From: Laguncularia racemosa
Lineage: Eukaryota > Streptophyta > Magnoliopsida > Myrtales > Combretaceae
Reading direction: 5' to 3'
NCBI GenBank assembly: GCA_037954665.1
Contig: JBBMOL010000116.1
Location: 586,807 to 650,806, forward strand
Length of the DNA stretch: 64,000 nt
Position 1 is the first letter of the stretch. Every line of letters starts with the position of its first letter. The notes under the pieces were generated by a model that was not told the DNA's origin, made no database searches, and saw only the letters and a list, made by a program, of their open reading frames with translations. Of this stretch, positions 20,743 to 33,708 are shown piece by piece. The position numbers were made by a program, and so were the translations under genes.

Positions 20743-23700
20743 ATTGCAATTCATAAGAAATACAATTGAAAAATAACAATTATTACTTCATTTAGTTGCA
20801 CTCAAAATAACATTAGTATAATAAATTAAGAATATATGTAAAAATACCAATATACATTTATCCTAGTCTATCGTTTAATTGTTTGGTTGAAGTTTCATGG
20901 ATAGATGTCAAAATGCATTGAAAAAGACCAAATGGTAAATTAGTAGCTATCACAAAACTGATATAAACAAGGTGACACTGACACAACCATTCTAAAGCAT
21001 CATTAGTTCAACAATGGACTATAATACAGACAATATAGTATATAACTAAAGATATTAACATATATTTATATAATATATATACAAAAGTGAATTGGTCTAA
21101 GTACAAATACTAACCATAATTAGTTTGTGCCACCTAAGAGAGATCCAACTTATTCAAAAAGCTAAATAGACAAAAGGAGGGTCTATCTACCATTATTCCT
21201 CACTTCCAAGCCTTATTTATAATCATATACACACTTGTAGATCCATGATCTAGAGCAAATCTACTAAGGACCTATAGAGAATCTATAGTGGAGTGAGTAA
21301 ACCACAGTTCAGTAAAGGGTATTAGATAAAAAGCATATACAAGCTACATAGAGCAAATAAGGTTTTTAAGTAATTATTAAGTGCAATTCATGACCAAGCA
21401 AATGCCATCTACACAACATTATCCGATCCATCATTAGGTTGAAGAAATTATACCCACATCAATTGGAGTTAAGGAGTTTCGAATGGATGCAGTAGCCCAA
21501 TGACCAAACTTAGGCTTGTACAATGGAGGGTTAAATAGCCACTATCTGCTAACCCACACACTAGAGTCTACCTCCTCCCAAGACCCTATCAAACTAACCA
21601 CTGTCTCCAAACCTACGACTAGCCCCTGTCTCCAAACCTACGACTAGCCCCTACCCTCACTACAACCTCCTCTCCTATCACTTAGATCTATTGAGGACAA
21701 GGAAAGACCATTCCTACTATCTCACCAATGATGTCAATATTTGGCTAGAGAATCGTAACCATCCCTTAATGGGATGTAATGCATGTCAAATTAGAATTTT
21801 AGCTTAAGTTTAATTTAGTTCAATTTAGGGGTGACCAATCAATTCACAAATAGTTCAAGCAAAGTCAATTCACTATAGCACAACACAATCAAATCAACGC
21901 TTCAGTTTCCAATCACATACATAGCATGCATACATCTAATCTACTTACAAACACAAGCAATTATATACTCCAGTTTCCAAAGTGCTATAAAGCATTTATC
22001 CCACTTACTTGGAATTGTTGCTCACTCTAGCTAGTTAGTTACGTTAGGCTTCTAATAGCTTGGAAATCCTATATGTGTCGATTCCAATTTTCAATTTCCA
22101 TATAAGTTACGAAAAGCACCTGGACTTATTCATTTACTAAACTAGTACATATATATTTAGGTAAGAGAGAAATATATATACAAATAAACCTATTATATAT
22201 AAATAGGGTAGTATTGTAATAGTGGTATCGTAAGACCTATCAAAATATTACTTATAATATATTGTTTCAATTGTATCAACTTGTAGATTTCATTTGTTCA
22301 ATAATATTTTGGTTGCGAAAAAGCCATCAAAAGGTGATATTTTCCATAACAATATATGAAAATGTGCATTATAGTCTATAATTATCTAAAATTAGTGAAA
22401 TAGGTATCATTGAGTTCATATGAACAAGATGATATTTAACATGGGTTAAGATGTATTCTATCTCAAGGCATAAATTTGTTCGTGTTAATAACATTGTATT
22501 CATATTTCATTATATAAATACTTTATTATTCACAAAATATAATAGTACTATCCCTAACATGTATAATTCACAAGAAGGGCTTGAGATGAAATTTAACCCT
22601 ATGAGGTCTAGTTAGCCAATGGGTAGCTTGATATTTTAGTATTTACTCAAAATAAGTTCTACTTAGTAAATTAGGCCATTTTTTCATAGATAATTCATAA
22701 AAATAGCTTAGGTTCTTAAATAATTCCATAAAAATTACTATAGACTTAGAAAAATACTTATTTACATTTCTATTCATATCATCAAAAAGGGGTTATTGCC
22801 CATATGAGTAAAATCATGTATTTACCCCTTGGTTTATGGTTAATTAAGCAAATAATCACATTTACATGTGAAATAAACATCAATCGCACATCATCACTTG
22901 GAATCATAAAATCAGAAATTTATTTTATAAATTTCTAGTTTTAGCCATTTATGGGCAAAATAGAATAAATATTTAATAGGTCAATCTTCAAAAACCCTTC
23001 ACGTACATGTAAACTAGATATAATAAGGAGTCTATGATAAATTATTGAGCGCAAAACAAAATCATTTAGGTAATTTAAAATCAAATATAAATTTCGGATG
23101 AATAGTGAATTTCTTAAGTGCAATATATAAGACGAACTAATTTCAACAAAATAAAAATATTACCTAAAATAAGCCTATAATAAATTTTTCCATAATTTTC
23201 TGGAGCAATCGGTCCGGCTAGGCCGGTGGAGGACTGGTAGTGGCCGGCAGCTCTCAACAGCAGGTGGTAGTTTTGCCCTCGAACGTGCATGCCCTCATTT
23301 TTCCTAATAAATTTCCTCTTTTTTCTTGTTTCTAATTCTCCAAAACTTTTCTTTGCTTATCGTACTGTTTTCCTAGACTAATTGGATTGCTGATGATCTG
23401 ATGAGGCTAGTTTCGTGTTTATATACAGGTTGGAGGCATTGAATTGAAGTCTTTTGAGTAGAATTGATAATCAAGTTTCAATATTTTATTATTATTTACT
23501 TTACTTTTTTTTTCTTTTTTGGTATTATATGATTTTAATAAAATGGTTATTTATTATAATTTGCCCTTTTCTAGTTAAAGGTAATTTCTCCCCTTTTTGA
23601 AGATTAGGCCGTCACGATAGTGATTCCCATTTATTTATTATTACTTATTTTATTTATTTTAATTTATCATATTATCCTATATTTAAAGTTATGTTTTTGC

Positions 23701-24882
23701 ATATATGTATTTATTTTGCATACCAGCTACATTTGTTAAGCATGTATATGTACTTTAAGTATCATTCTATATTACATATTTTATTTTTAAGGTTTCCAAA
23801 CTCAAATTCTGAACCTCTCATAAATTGTTAATTATCTTAATAAACTTAAGTTTTTAACAATTTTTGTATTTTTACCATCTCATTCTTTAAATCCAATCAT
23901 TCTGAGTCACTTCCTCTAACTTGTCTAGTCACATGGCAAATTTCAAACTCATTCAAACAACTTTTTTGTAAGCCCTAAATTTAGGTATAATTGCCTCAAT
24001 TGCTAATTGAGGGATCAATTAAGATGTGCTTGCCGTAATTGCTATATTAGGATTCAATTTGGATGTGATTGGCTTAATTGGTGATTTAGAGGTTACAATT
24101 AGAGGTGATTGTCTTAACTGTTCATTTGGGGGTGTACGCAATTCATAATAGAAATTATATAGAATAGTTATTTTATACGATAAAAGCAGTTATAATTTAA
24201 CAAAAATGAGTAGTTATTCCATTTTACCTCTATAAAGTCAACTAAACAAAGTAAATGATGAAGCATAATGATGGTAAGCCCATGGAAACATCCGGATACT
24301 CCCTTATATATGCCAATTTTCTGAATAAGGATGAAAACCCATAAGAGAAAAATTATGCCAAAGCTTTTTCTGTGTTAAGGGGCACTATGCCGCTCTATGA
24401 AATTCCAAACTCTCCAGTACATGGGCTCCATCACTTGACTAAATAGGGTGGTGTCTCTGATATTTTTTGCCACATGAATGAGTACTATTTCTACCCATTA
24501 TTGAACGTGAAACTAGAAATTGCCATGGGAAAGATTGGGGGTGACAATGCAGGTACAATCATCATCATTATCATTATTGTTTGGTTATAAAATACAATAT
24601 TATCGCCACCAGTGAAAGAAGAATAGATTGCTAATTTGAAATTGCTGGGTACACTCCAATGATGCGCATGTTTGAAATAAATGTGATCAAATATAATATA
24701 TGTTACCAATGGAAATTACCCTAGAGGTTAAAAAATTTTGTGATGTCCATATTTTAAATTGTTGAAATTTAGTCTTTATATTTATAATTAAGAACAAGAT
24801 GTAGAAAAAGGTAAAAACTATCAAAGTAGAGAAAATTTATTAAATTATTGTAATTAGCCTTTAATTGATTATAAGATAAACG
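20743..24882. other. Unassigned non-coding DNA
   Basis: No gene was recognised. Local features are a perfect 25-bp tandem duplication at 21601-21650 and a GC-rich patch at 23212-23262 with GGTCCGGCTAGGCCGG and GGCCGGC. This patch resembles the arrays in the gypsy LTRs nearby and may mark an old LTR. There is also a set of TAATTG-rich degenerate repeats at 23985-24130. The AATAGCTTGGAAATCC region near 22050 may likewise be an eroded LTR. Confidence 0.4.
21601..21650. repeat. Perfect 25-bp tandem duplication
   Basis: Two identical head-to-tail copies of a 25-bp unit starting CTGTCTCCAAACCTACGACT. Confidence 0.95.
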
Positions 24883-24909
24883 ATATATATATATATATAT
24901 ATATATATT
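24883..24909. repeat. (AT)n microsatellite
   Basis: About 13 AT dinucleotides in a row. Confidence 0.95.
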
Positions 24910-24949
24910 TAATTTTAAGGAGCAACCTAATGAATTCATTTGCAAAAAG

Positions 24950-25020
24950 TTTTTTTTTTTTTTTTGATTTGTTGATTACAATAAGAGATAGGTGATTTGA
25001 ACCATACCAATATCCCTATT
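24950..25020 (-). repeat. Possible truncated SINE 3' end
   Basis: On the minus strand, GGTTCAAATCACC resembles a pol III B box. It is followed by TATCTCTTATTGTAATC and an A tract of about 16. The layout matches the clearer SINE at 29618-29728, but no A box is seen. Confidence 0.3.
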
Positions 25021-26281
25021 TTTTTCCTCCGGAGACAAGATCGTGATTCGACGTCTAATATAATAAATGTATGTCTCTGAACAAATGGAAACGTAATGTT
25101 TGGTGCCAATCAATGGCCAACTTCACGAGGGCCATTTCACATCAACAAACTGTGATTCCCACTGCCCTACGTAGACTTTTCATTGGTCCCGAATCCATAT
25201 CATAGACTTTGCTCCATATTTGATTGAAATCAGGAAGATAGATTAATAACTCTGGCCACATGGTGATGGTGGACCATCTAATGAACTGACCCATTTCCTC
25301 TGCATTTTACTTTCTCACCTCACACCTAACATGGAATGGGTCCAGTCAATTGTCGTTTTTCACACTTCACTTTTTTCAATATCAATTAAAAACTATACAA
25401 AAAATAAAGTACATGAAAAATGAAATTCTTTTATTTTATTTCTTAACAATTGAATGGTGAAATATTAATTCAACTCTCATAACAATTAAAGATGTGAGGA
25501 TCTGATTGACATTATATTTGCACCGTATGAATCTTGCATTTTATGTAATCTTAAAGAGGTGATGTTGGGATAACAAGTAGAGGGAGAACATGAAGAGTAA
25601 CTAAGAAAAGAAACAAGCAATCTCAAAAACTTAAATGCACAAATAATGAGTGAAAAAGTTTAAATTATCAATCTTACTATTATTAATAAGATAAAGCTTA
25701 TTTTTTGTGTAATCCTTGTTTGATCTTCAGAAGTAAATGATTTACAGCACTATATCATTCCTTTGATATGTGAAATGTATAAATGAAAAGTCATCATAGA
25801 GTATTTATAGTCTTGTGCTCAATAGTATCCATTCTTGATAAATGACCAATGAAATGAGTTCATTTATTCATGGGTTCACTTATGAGCTTGTTATAATCAT
25901 ATTTGCTAAGCATATGAAGCTATTATAAAGAGTTGAAAGTGAATAAACCAACCTCAACAAACTATGTTTTAAATCCATCAAACCGGGACCTAAATGCTTA
26001 GCTCCTATCGTTAAACCCTAGTTGTTGTTGGTCTTAACCAAATTTTTGCTTAGTTCAACCCTTGAAACAATCATTCCAACCTGCCCTCAATTTTTTTTCT
26101 CAACAATCCACTATTTGCTTTGAATAATGCAAACATATCTATTAGCGCGACCTCTATTTTTAACTGGAGCCCATCTCATAAAATTCCAAAAGTCACAATC
26201 CATTCAAGTGTCAGGAGTTAGAAAATCAGTTCCCATAAAGTAAATTACTAAGCAAGAAGACGAACCAGGTTCCTTTGCTAT
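25021..26281. other. Unassigned non-coding DNA
   Basis: No open frame of note and no recognisable repeat boundary. 25080-25340 is less AT-rich than its surroundings and could be old unique sequence, but no gene can be supported. Confidence 0.5.
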
Positions 26282-26321
26282 GGTTGGGGGTGGGGCGGGG
26301 TTGTGGGGGTGGGTGTTGGGG
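26282..26321 (+). other. G-quadruplex-type G-run cluster
   Basis: GGTTGGGGGTGGGGCGGGG followed by TTGTGGGGGTGGGTGTTGGGG. There are six runs of three or more G within about 36 bases, with loops of one to four bases. Such density is striking in this AT-rich DNA. Confidence 0.8.
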
Positions 26322-26386
26322 AAGTCAAGATATCCATATATGATGTACTTATTACGTATACAACCCGCGCCCATTATTAGAAAAGC

Positions 26387-26765
26387 ATAATCAAATACTA
26401 TCGTAGGAGTTAGCGATCATCTCCATGGTGCCCCAGAACAAATCATACCAAAACATCTTATAATGACTTTTCTATGCAAGCATTGGCACATAACCAATCG
26501 CATTAATAATTCAAATGAAAGAATAATCAAATACTTATTGTAGGAGTTGGCAATCATCTTCATGGTGCCCCTAAACAAATCATACTAGGTGCCCCAGAAC
26601 AAATCACACTATAAAACCTTATAATGACTTTTCTACTCAAGCATTTAGTACGTAACCAACCCCATTAATAATTCAAATGAAAGAATAATCAAACACTTAT
26701 TGTAGGAGTTGGCAGTCATCTTCATGGTGCCCCTAAACAAATCATACTATAAAATCTTAAGTATT
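26387..26765. repeat. Tandem repeat, 140-168-bp unit, about 2.5 copies
   Basis: Each unit contains TAGGAGTT(A/G)GC(A/G)(A/G)TCATC, CATGGTGCCCC and AACAAATCATACTA. It continues with TTATAATGACTTTTCTA and TTCAAATGAAAGAATAATCA. The second unit carries an extra partial duplication of the GTGCCCC...AACAAATCA part. Confidence 0.85.
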
Positions 26766-27240
26766 TAAGCCGTACCGGCAAAAGTTTTGAAAAGGAACAA
26801 AAATATAGTGAAAATAAGATAAAAGTCATATTTCTTATATGTAATATATTACAATATATAATTTCAAGAAAAAAAAATGTTTTTTTCAATCAAACCTATT
26901 CAAAAATAGTGGCCCTTCAATAAACTACTGTAGCCGTTTTAATTTATTATTTTTGTGAAATTCCCCAAACAATACTGTTTATAATTTCAAAAGTCTTAAT
27001 CTTATAATACCTTTGTCATAATTTCCAAAGATATGATCACTTGGACACTCGTTGACTACTTATTAAAACAAACACTATCTTTCTTACTCTTATTTTCCTT
27101 CTCTTTCAATTCCATCCCTATCTCTCTATCTCTATACCTATCCCAATATCTTCCAATTTCTCTTTCTTGCTTCTTTTTCTTCCTTGACAGCCATGATGAT
27201 AATGATAATGACTATGTTTTTTTGCCTTTCAGATCTTAGA
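26766..27240. other. Unassigned non-coding DNA
   Basis: Nothing recognised. A hydrophobic 68-residue frame at 27033 reflects a pyrimidine-rich TCTCTTTC/TATCTC tract. Confidence 0.5.
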
Positions 27241-27725
27241 GAAAGGTGGGGTTTTGGTCAAATTGTTGTTTGTTTTACTAAGAAAAGTTATATTTATGTC
27301 TATTTTTGCCTTCATTTGTCTGTATTATTTATTGCATTCACTTTTGGTTTGATATAGTAAGATTTTTTTTCTTTTTTTAGACATAATAGCAATGAATGTA
27401 GACAATGCTTATATCCATTATTTCCATGTTACATTATCTTAAAATGAAGGATGAAAAAAGTTGTATTATGCTTTGATCCTATTGACTTTCAAAAAGTTAT
27501 TTTGGAGAAAAGTGGATTTTTGATCAAATTATTATTTGTTTTATTTATCTATGTTGTTTATTGTGTTCGCAATAGATTGGTTTGATATAGAAAGAGGTTT
27601 TTTTTTTCTTTTGAGATAATAGCAATATATGTAGACAATTATACCCATCATTTCCATGTCACATTTTCTTAAAATAGAGGATAGAAAAGTTCTATTATAC
27701 TTTCATCCTATTGACCTTCAAAAAA
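27241..27725. repeat. Diverged tandem duplication of about 240 bp
   Basis: 27241-27490 and 27502-27725 share TTGGTTTGATATAG, ATAATAGCAAT, TGTAGACAAT, CATTATTTCCATGT/CATCATTTCCATGT, ACATT(A/T)TCTTAAAAT and TCCTATTGAC in the same order and spacing. Confidence 0.75.
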
Positions 27726-29059
27726 ATGTACAATAAATTATGAAATCTACTCCATTATTGCCTTTTTGTATGGAAAAAGAATGAATATAAACAACCTATT
27801 GCTATAACAGAATAGTTATGGTAAATAGTAATTCTAAATGCAAAATGATCATTTCTTCTTATTCTTTTAACTATGTTTTTACATGGTTTTTTGTTTGTAT
27901 CAATTACTCAACATTAATTTGCCTTAAAATATTTATATTTTCAAAGAAAAGGAAGTCCAAGTATATTTAGGTATTTATCATCACTTTACAAGTTTTATTT
28001 TTTGCCAACCATATATCTAGAGGATACTAGAATAAAAGTATTCATGTCAAGTAAACTTTTTAATAATTTGATTCTTTTTCTAAAAGCAAATGTCTTCTTT
28101 CCCAATTACGCGGCGACCATCCTCTATCTCTATCTCTCTCTCCCTATAGTTAGTTTTCTCTCTCAAATTCATTTGTCAAGTAATGAAAATCCTTATCATT
28201 TCAGTTATTTATTTTTAACATTTTATGGCATTTTGTCATCACTTCTAAGTTTTATATCACTATAAATTTATTCAAATAGGTATAGTTATTTTATTTATTA
28301 AATAGAAATTCATCAAACTTAACTTCTTTTATCCCTTAGTATTAATGTTATATGGTTTAGGACTTGATTGAAAAGAAAGAGTAAAATTTTAGGACTTAAA
28401 TTATGTTTAGTGATTTATTTTTTATTAAATTATGGTTTTTAAGTTTGATTTTGGCCGTCTTATTTGTGGAAATTTTGTTAAGTACCTAGGCAATAGGATG
28501 TTGAGTTTATACATTCTCGATTTTTGAATTTTTCTACCTTGTGTTTAATTAATTTTACTTTGTTTATTTTTATGTATTGATCATTACTTTGTAGTGTTAA
28601 ATGTTTTATTATTAACGTAATATGTTACATACAATTATGAGTGTGTATGAAGTTAATCTTCATTGCTTTTGTTATCAAAATTTGTTTGTAATACATAATT
28701 TTGAGTTTTTTTTAATTATTATACTCTCAATATTACTTTTGTTTTATAGTATTTCTTTGGTACTAGCTTTTTGACATTATTAAAATCTTTTAATCATTCA
28801 CATTTTCTCTTTTATCACTTAAACTTTTTCGCTAATTAATTTCACTTTCCTTTAATTAGGTAATCAGCATGCATGTCATCAATGCAAAATAGTACTCATG
28901 GGGAGGTCACAACATTTGCATGACAATTTGCAACCTTTGTATCACTTAACACAATTCTTAGCATATAAATTGCAATTCTATAATTTGAAGTGTTGTGCCA
29001 CTTCCTTAATAGCATAATATTTCTTATGAATACGAAAAAAATCCTTGATAGTCATATAA
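27726..29059. other. Unassigned non-coding DNA, with a (CTCTAT)n stretch at 28122-28146
   Basis: Very AT-rich. No gene was recognised. The 87-residue frame at 28002 has no recognisable domain and crosses the microsatellite. Confidence 0.5.
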
Positions 29060-29217
29060 AATGAACATGTAATATTTACTTATATAATTAAACAATAATA
29101 TTGGCACCATTATTAAAATGTTATTTGTAATAATCTTAATGAACATGTAATATTTATTTATATAATTAAATAATAATATTCACACCATTGTTAAAATGTC
29201 TTTCGTAATAATCTTTA
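29060..29217. repeat. Tandem duplication of about 78 bp
   Basis: Two adjacent copies beginning AATGAACATGTAATATTTA and ending GTAATAATCTT, with few differences. Confidence 0.85.
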
Positions 29218-29617
29218 AATAATTTTGTTATTTTTTAATATTGTATGTTTTTACCTTTTGCTATCTTTTCATTCTTAATACCTTTTTTCATTTATTCATT
29301 TATTTGTATTAGACATTTTTATTAGTAATCTTTTGTTATTTAAAGCTTTTTTCCTTCTTTTTTTTTTATTCATACATTTTCAGCTTGTTCATTTTGACAA
29401 TCAACTATTCTTTTCTTTGAATTATTTGTCAAAAAAGTATATGTTTATAAAAGGTGGTACCATTGAGAAGGTTGAAATAGTTGCATGGCTTAATGCAAAG
29501 CAACATGATTTTGGTATTGGCTTTAAATTCTCATAGTTTGAAGATGTATATAAAATTATAAAATACAATATGTGTTTATATTATTAAACTGTAACATTAA
29601 CACCATTTTGAAAACAA
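29218..29617. other. Unassigned non-coding DNA
   Basis: A 67-residue frame (29333-29536) has no recognisable domain. Nothing else was seen. Confidence 0.45.
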
Positions 29618-29728
29618 TTTTTTTTTTTTTTTTGCCATCTACTATTATAACTCGAAAGGAGGGATTCAAATCCAGTCTACTCTAATGGAAGACCACTATT
29701 CATACCACTTGGCTACAAGGGTCTTGAC
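29618..29728 (-). mobile_element. tRNA-derived SINE
   Basis: Read on the minus strand, the element starts near GTCAAGACCC. It has a pol III A-box-like TAGCCAAGTGG and, about 35 bases on, a B-box-like GATTTGAATCCC. It ends in a 16-base A tail. The order and spacing match internal promoters of tRNA-derived SINEs, which are copied by LINE enzymes. Possible short A-rich flanking repeats (GAAAACAA and GACAAAAA) may be the TSD. The family is not identified. Confidence 0.6.
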
Positions 29729-32199
29729 AAAAATAATTCATTAATATACATTATTGATACATTTATTATGACAATCTTTTAAATAGATCTATTAGTTATG
29801 TTAATATAAATTTATTTTAAACTAGAACCCGGTGTATAATATTAACTGGTTCTTAATAATATTTACGAGGAATATAATATACTTGTTGAGTATGCAAGAA
29901 ATTCACATATAAAGACTCATATAAACACATTTCAAACAATGAATATTCGAGTTATAATAATAGAATTTAGTTAAAATAAAATAAACAATTTCAATATTCA
30001 AAAGAATTTGGTGCATTGTTATTTGTCAAAGAAACATCTTTTATATTACTTTCATTACCTTATACATTAAGGCTCATTTTTAATTTCTACTGAAACTTGA
30101 AGAACAAATGCAGTCTATTTACTATATATGAGTTTTATTCCTTTGAATCATTGCAAAAGCAAAAAGATAATTTCCATTATACCAACCTCTATTTTCAAGA
30201 AGGAAAATTTGAAGTGTTCATATCTTAATTGTTGCCCGAACCAATAATTTCTTGGATCCTTGTTGAATGAAGAGAATGCTTTGTATAAATTTCCAACCAA
30301 AGTTATATGAAGAAGTAAGCGTGTTGTATCTCATTATGTTTATGTGTTCAAATTCCTCCATAACTAGAAGGTCAAGCTTAGACATCTTTCATACCAAGTG
30401 TTTTAACAAATTGTGTGAATTTTCTGCTAAGTGTTGTAGTGATTTACACGAAGCGAGAGAGAGAGAGTAATTACACTCGAAAGAGCAGTCACCAATCTAT
30501 AAATCTTTAGAGTTTTCTGCTTACTAAAGTAGAGAGAGAGTTAATGGTGTCCTAATAGTCTTAGATGGCATAGAGATGGAGATAGACATGAACAGGTGGC
30601 CCAGCCTTGCCCAGCGGCTCTTGAGTCCACTTGCCTGGTTCCAAGCCTTAATATTGGGGGCTCAGCATCGATTTCATTACAAAATTACTACTTTTAAAAT
30701 TGACAAAGAACCTTGTACACAAAGTGGAGATGCAAACCTAAAATTTTATTAATATATTATGTGAATAGGAGGACATAAAATTAAAATAAGGAAGTATTTC
30801 TATTGCTGGAATGCAATGCGGGAAATACATAAGATAATACTACTATCCTTATATAAAACTAGTATCAATAAAGTGATGAAATCACCTGAAATTTAACTAT
30901 GTGAGAAATAATCATATCTCCAAATGTAAGATTATATTAACAAGATTTCTTAATTCTTTGTAAATACAGTATAGGCCACATACCTCTAAAATTAAAACTG
31001 AGTTTCATAAGACAATAACAATGAAAATAATAACAATAATAGACAACAGCATAAAAAACAATAGTCAACATTTATAATCGTAACAAAAGACTTGGAAACC
31101 ATCTTGATGATATTCAATAAACTCTAAATATAAATATAAATCATAGAATGATTCATGATATTATCATAATAATGCCTGATAATAGCATATATGTATTTTC
31201 GATAAAATAATAATAATAAATAAATAATTAAAATGGGACAATAAATGGAAATTTTTTTTGTATTTGAGAGGATTAATGAAATTATCAAATCATAAATTAT
31301 ACGAAAAGATTAATGATTAAAGTTTGGAGAGAAATCAAGCATGGAAGGAATTAAAAAGAGAGGTAATACATAATACAGATAAAAAGGAACTCAATTCAAA
31401 TAGTTATCAACCCATATGAATCGACCGACCCCTAGCATAGCCCAGACTAAACCCAACCAAAATGAAGCAATCTGCATCCAGCCCAGTTCAAGAAAGTCAA
31501 TTAAGCTTGGGGAAGTATTGCTTAACGTCATAGTGATTTCACCAACTTGGGATTATGCAATAAATGCTATATAAGATTTGCATAAGATCAACGTCAAAAT
31601 ATTATTTCATAGTTATCTAACCTATGCACGTGCAGCCCAAGTTTGGAATCGGAAATCTGAATCTATTTATTAAAAGCACCCCACTTGGCATCTTACTTAA
31701 GAGGGATTTCATGCAATCTCTCTCAAATTTGCAATCGTTTTGAATATAGATCAATCAACAATACAATTCCCAAATTTACACGACAAAATCTTCCAAAATT
31801 ATATACCATTTCTTTTACATAATTCCAGCCCACTCCATTTTGCCAGCAGAATTTATTTCTAACTCCATCACCTATGGAGGTAAAATTGGAAATTCTCACC
31901 ATTGCCGAACCACACATACACTTTCCCAAAAACCTTAGCAACTCTCAGCAAATCATCAGATCATGAGAAAATTTTTTTTTGAAAAGATTGCCCTATCAAT
32001 GATGGAATTAAATTAAAAATTAAACTATGGGTTTAGAGCGGGTAAGGCGAGTAAACTTAGTCAATTAAATTTAGATACTTAATTACTTGTTATTTGTCCA
32101 AGTGACATTGACACCTACTTTTGAAGATTTCTCTACCTATGCTCAAAGATTACTCTAATTAAGTGCAATGGACATGTGAGTTATTCTCTATAATTATTA
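29729..32199. other. Unassigned non-coding DNA
   Basis: No gene is supported. Short frames at 30267 (+) and 31723 (-) have no recognisable motif. 30455-30470 is a (GA)n stretch. A locally GC-richer patch lies at 30590-30665 (GGTGGCCCAGCC..., GCCCAGCGGCTC) without a recognisable structure. Confidence 0.45.
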
Positions 32200-33045
32200 T
32201 TTTTGTTTGTACATGTAACTTAGTGCATCTAATATTGTATGTTAAAATGATTAAGAAATTGGACAATGCTTGGGGATTATGCTTGTACTTGTTTGGTTTG
32301 CCTTGACTAAGTAAAGCAACTTAATCTCAAATGATGATATGCTAATGTGAAAAAACTATTTACTGGATGTGGATAAGTATAAGGATTATGATTGTTTGCA
32401 ATTTTAGATGGTCACCTAAATAAATAAATTTACTAATTATATTTGGCAATGTAATCAATCAGACATGCATAGCATAAAATTTGCATATCAGAAGGCTATC
32501 AATACTACGCAATGTTACGCAAAGGCCATAGGATGGTTTACAGTTTATGATCTTACCTTGCTCTAACCTCTAGAAACTACATGGTATTAGGAGCAGTCGT
32601 CCTTTGATTGGAGCCTAGTGTAGGGATTCGTTGTTTAGGGGTGTAGTAAACTACAGGGGCTCCATATAGTTACGTCCTTTTATTTTTGCATATGCTCACT
32701 AAAACTTAAGTGATATGCTTGTTTTATTAAAAGATAACATGGGGACAATAGCACTCAAGGTTAATGTGAGGTTTTGTTCATGTGAATATGAATGGGTATG
32801 ACTTCCCAACCCAAGGTCAAAGAGGGGGATTGTACTCTTGAGCATATATTGTTTCCAAATGGTTGTATATGTTGTTACATTATACGATTGATTTCATGCA
32901 TTTATTTAATGAGTGATAACTTGTTTGCATTACGTATATGATAATATTACAGAGGAATCTCACTAAGTTGTGATTTGCTCAACAACACCCCCCCCCCCTC
33001 CCCGCTCGCGCTACCGACGCCCCCCTACAGTCTTTCTTACAGTTC
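32200..33045. repeat. Possible LTR remnant with C-rich tract
   Basis: TGGTATTAGGAGCAGTCG, CCTAGTGTAGGGATTCG and the end GAGGAATCTCACTAAGTTGT resemble fragments of gypsy Tekay/Del-type LTRs, by memory. The C-rich tract CACCCCCCCCCCCTCCCC near 32985-33000 is followed by GCTCGCGCTACCGACGCCCC. No paired LTR was found. Confidence 0.25.
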
Positions 33046-33053
33046 ACTCAAAG
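33046..33053. repeat. 8-bp TSD of hAT-like element, left copy (ACTCAAAG)
   Basis: ACTCAAAG here and ACTTAAAG at 33709-33716 match at seven of eight bases. Confidence 0.5.
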
Positions 33054-33708
33054 TAAGGGTTAGTGCGATTTAGTTTGATATGGTATAATTCATCTCTTAA
33101 ACCAAACCGAACCATATATTACAGTTTAGTGTTTTCTTTTTTCTTTTTTTCCTAAATTGAACCTAACCATATGGTTTAATTTATATATTTTTTTAACTTA
33201 AAAAAAAAAAGAAAAGGGGTTCAGCCTGATTCAATTCATGATTTGAACTATTTTTACATGTGTTATTAATTTTTTCTATATACAAGTTAATAAGTCATGA
33301 AGAATTATACTTGCATAAAAAGGATTTAATTTACTATCATTTCTTCAATATCATTCACCATCTTCAATGCTTATTTAACATATTTAAAGAAATTTTATCA
33401 TCCCTTTTAAAGTAATTATAGTTTCTGTATTAGTTAATAAAAAAATACAAAATCATATAAGTAGTAAGTTACTTAATAAAAACCAAATAAGAGAATGGAT
33501 TGAATAAGTAACATAAAATCATTTTTTTAATCATATATTATCTATATTTTCATTGCTATTTTATTTTTTTCTACTTCTCATGATTTAGTTCAGTTTGTAC
33601 TTTTTTTTTCAAACCTTAAAAAAGGGTTTGAACCTCATTTACAGTTTAGTTTGGCTCAATTTGGTTTGGTTTAGCTCATGGTTTAATCAACTTTTTTTCC
33701 CACTCTTA
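33054..33708. mobile_element. Non-autonomous hAT-like DNA transposon, 655 bp
   Basis: The ends TAAGGGTTAGTGCGA and, inverted, TAAGAGTGGGAAAAA are imperfect terminal inverted repeats. Subterminal AAACCAAACCGAACC on the left and GGTTTGGTTTAGCTC on the right are inverted relative to each other. The 8-bp flanking duplication is the size expected for hAT elements. The interior is AT-rich and non-coding. Confidence 0.5.

Noticed and set aside
23190..23640. Possible full LTR with GGCCGG block and a TCACGATAGTGA palindrome
   Set aside because: No paired copy, TG...CA boundary or TSD could be found. Left as unassigned.
24883..24909. (AT)n run as a matrix attachment or origin element
   Set aside because: A simple microsatellite with no supporting context.
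27033..28265. Hydrophobic small frames as possible signal-peptide genes
   Set aside because: They come from pyrimidine-rich low-complexity DNA. No conserved domain or plausible splice context was seen.
30267..30470. 67-residue plus-strand frame and the antisense frame over the same bases as an exon
   Set aside because: No recognisable domain, codon pattern or splice sites beyond chance.
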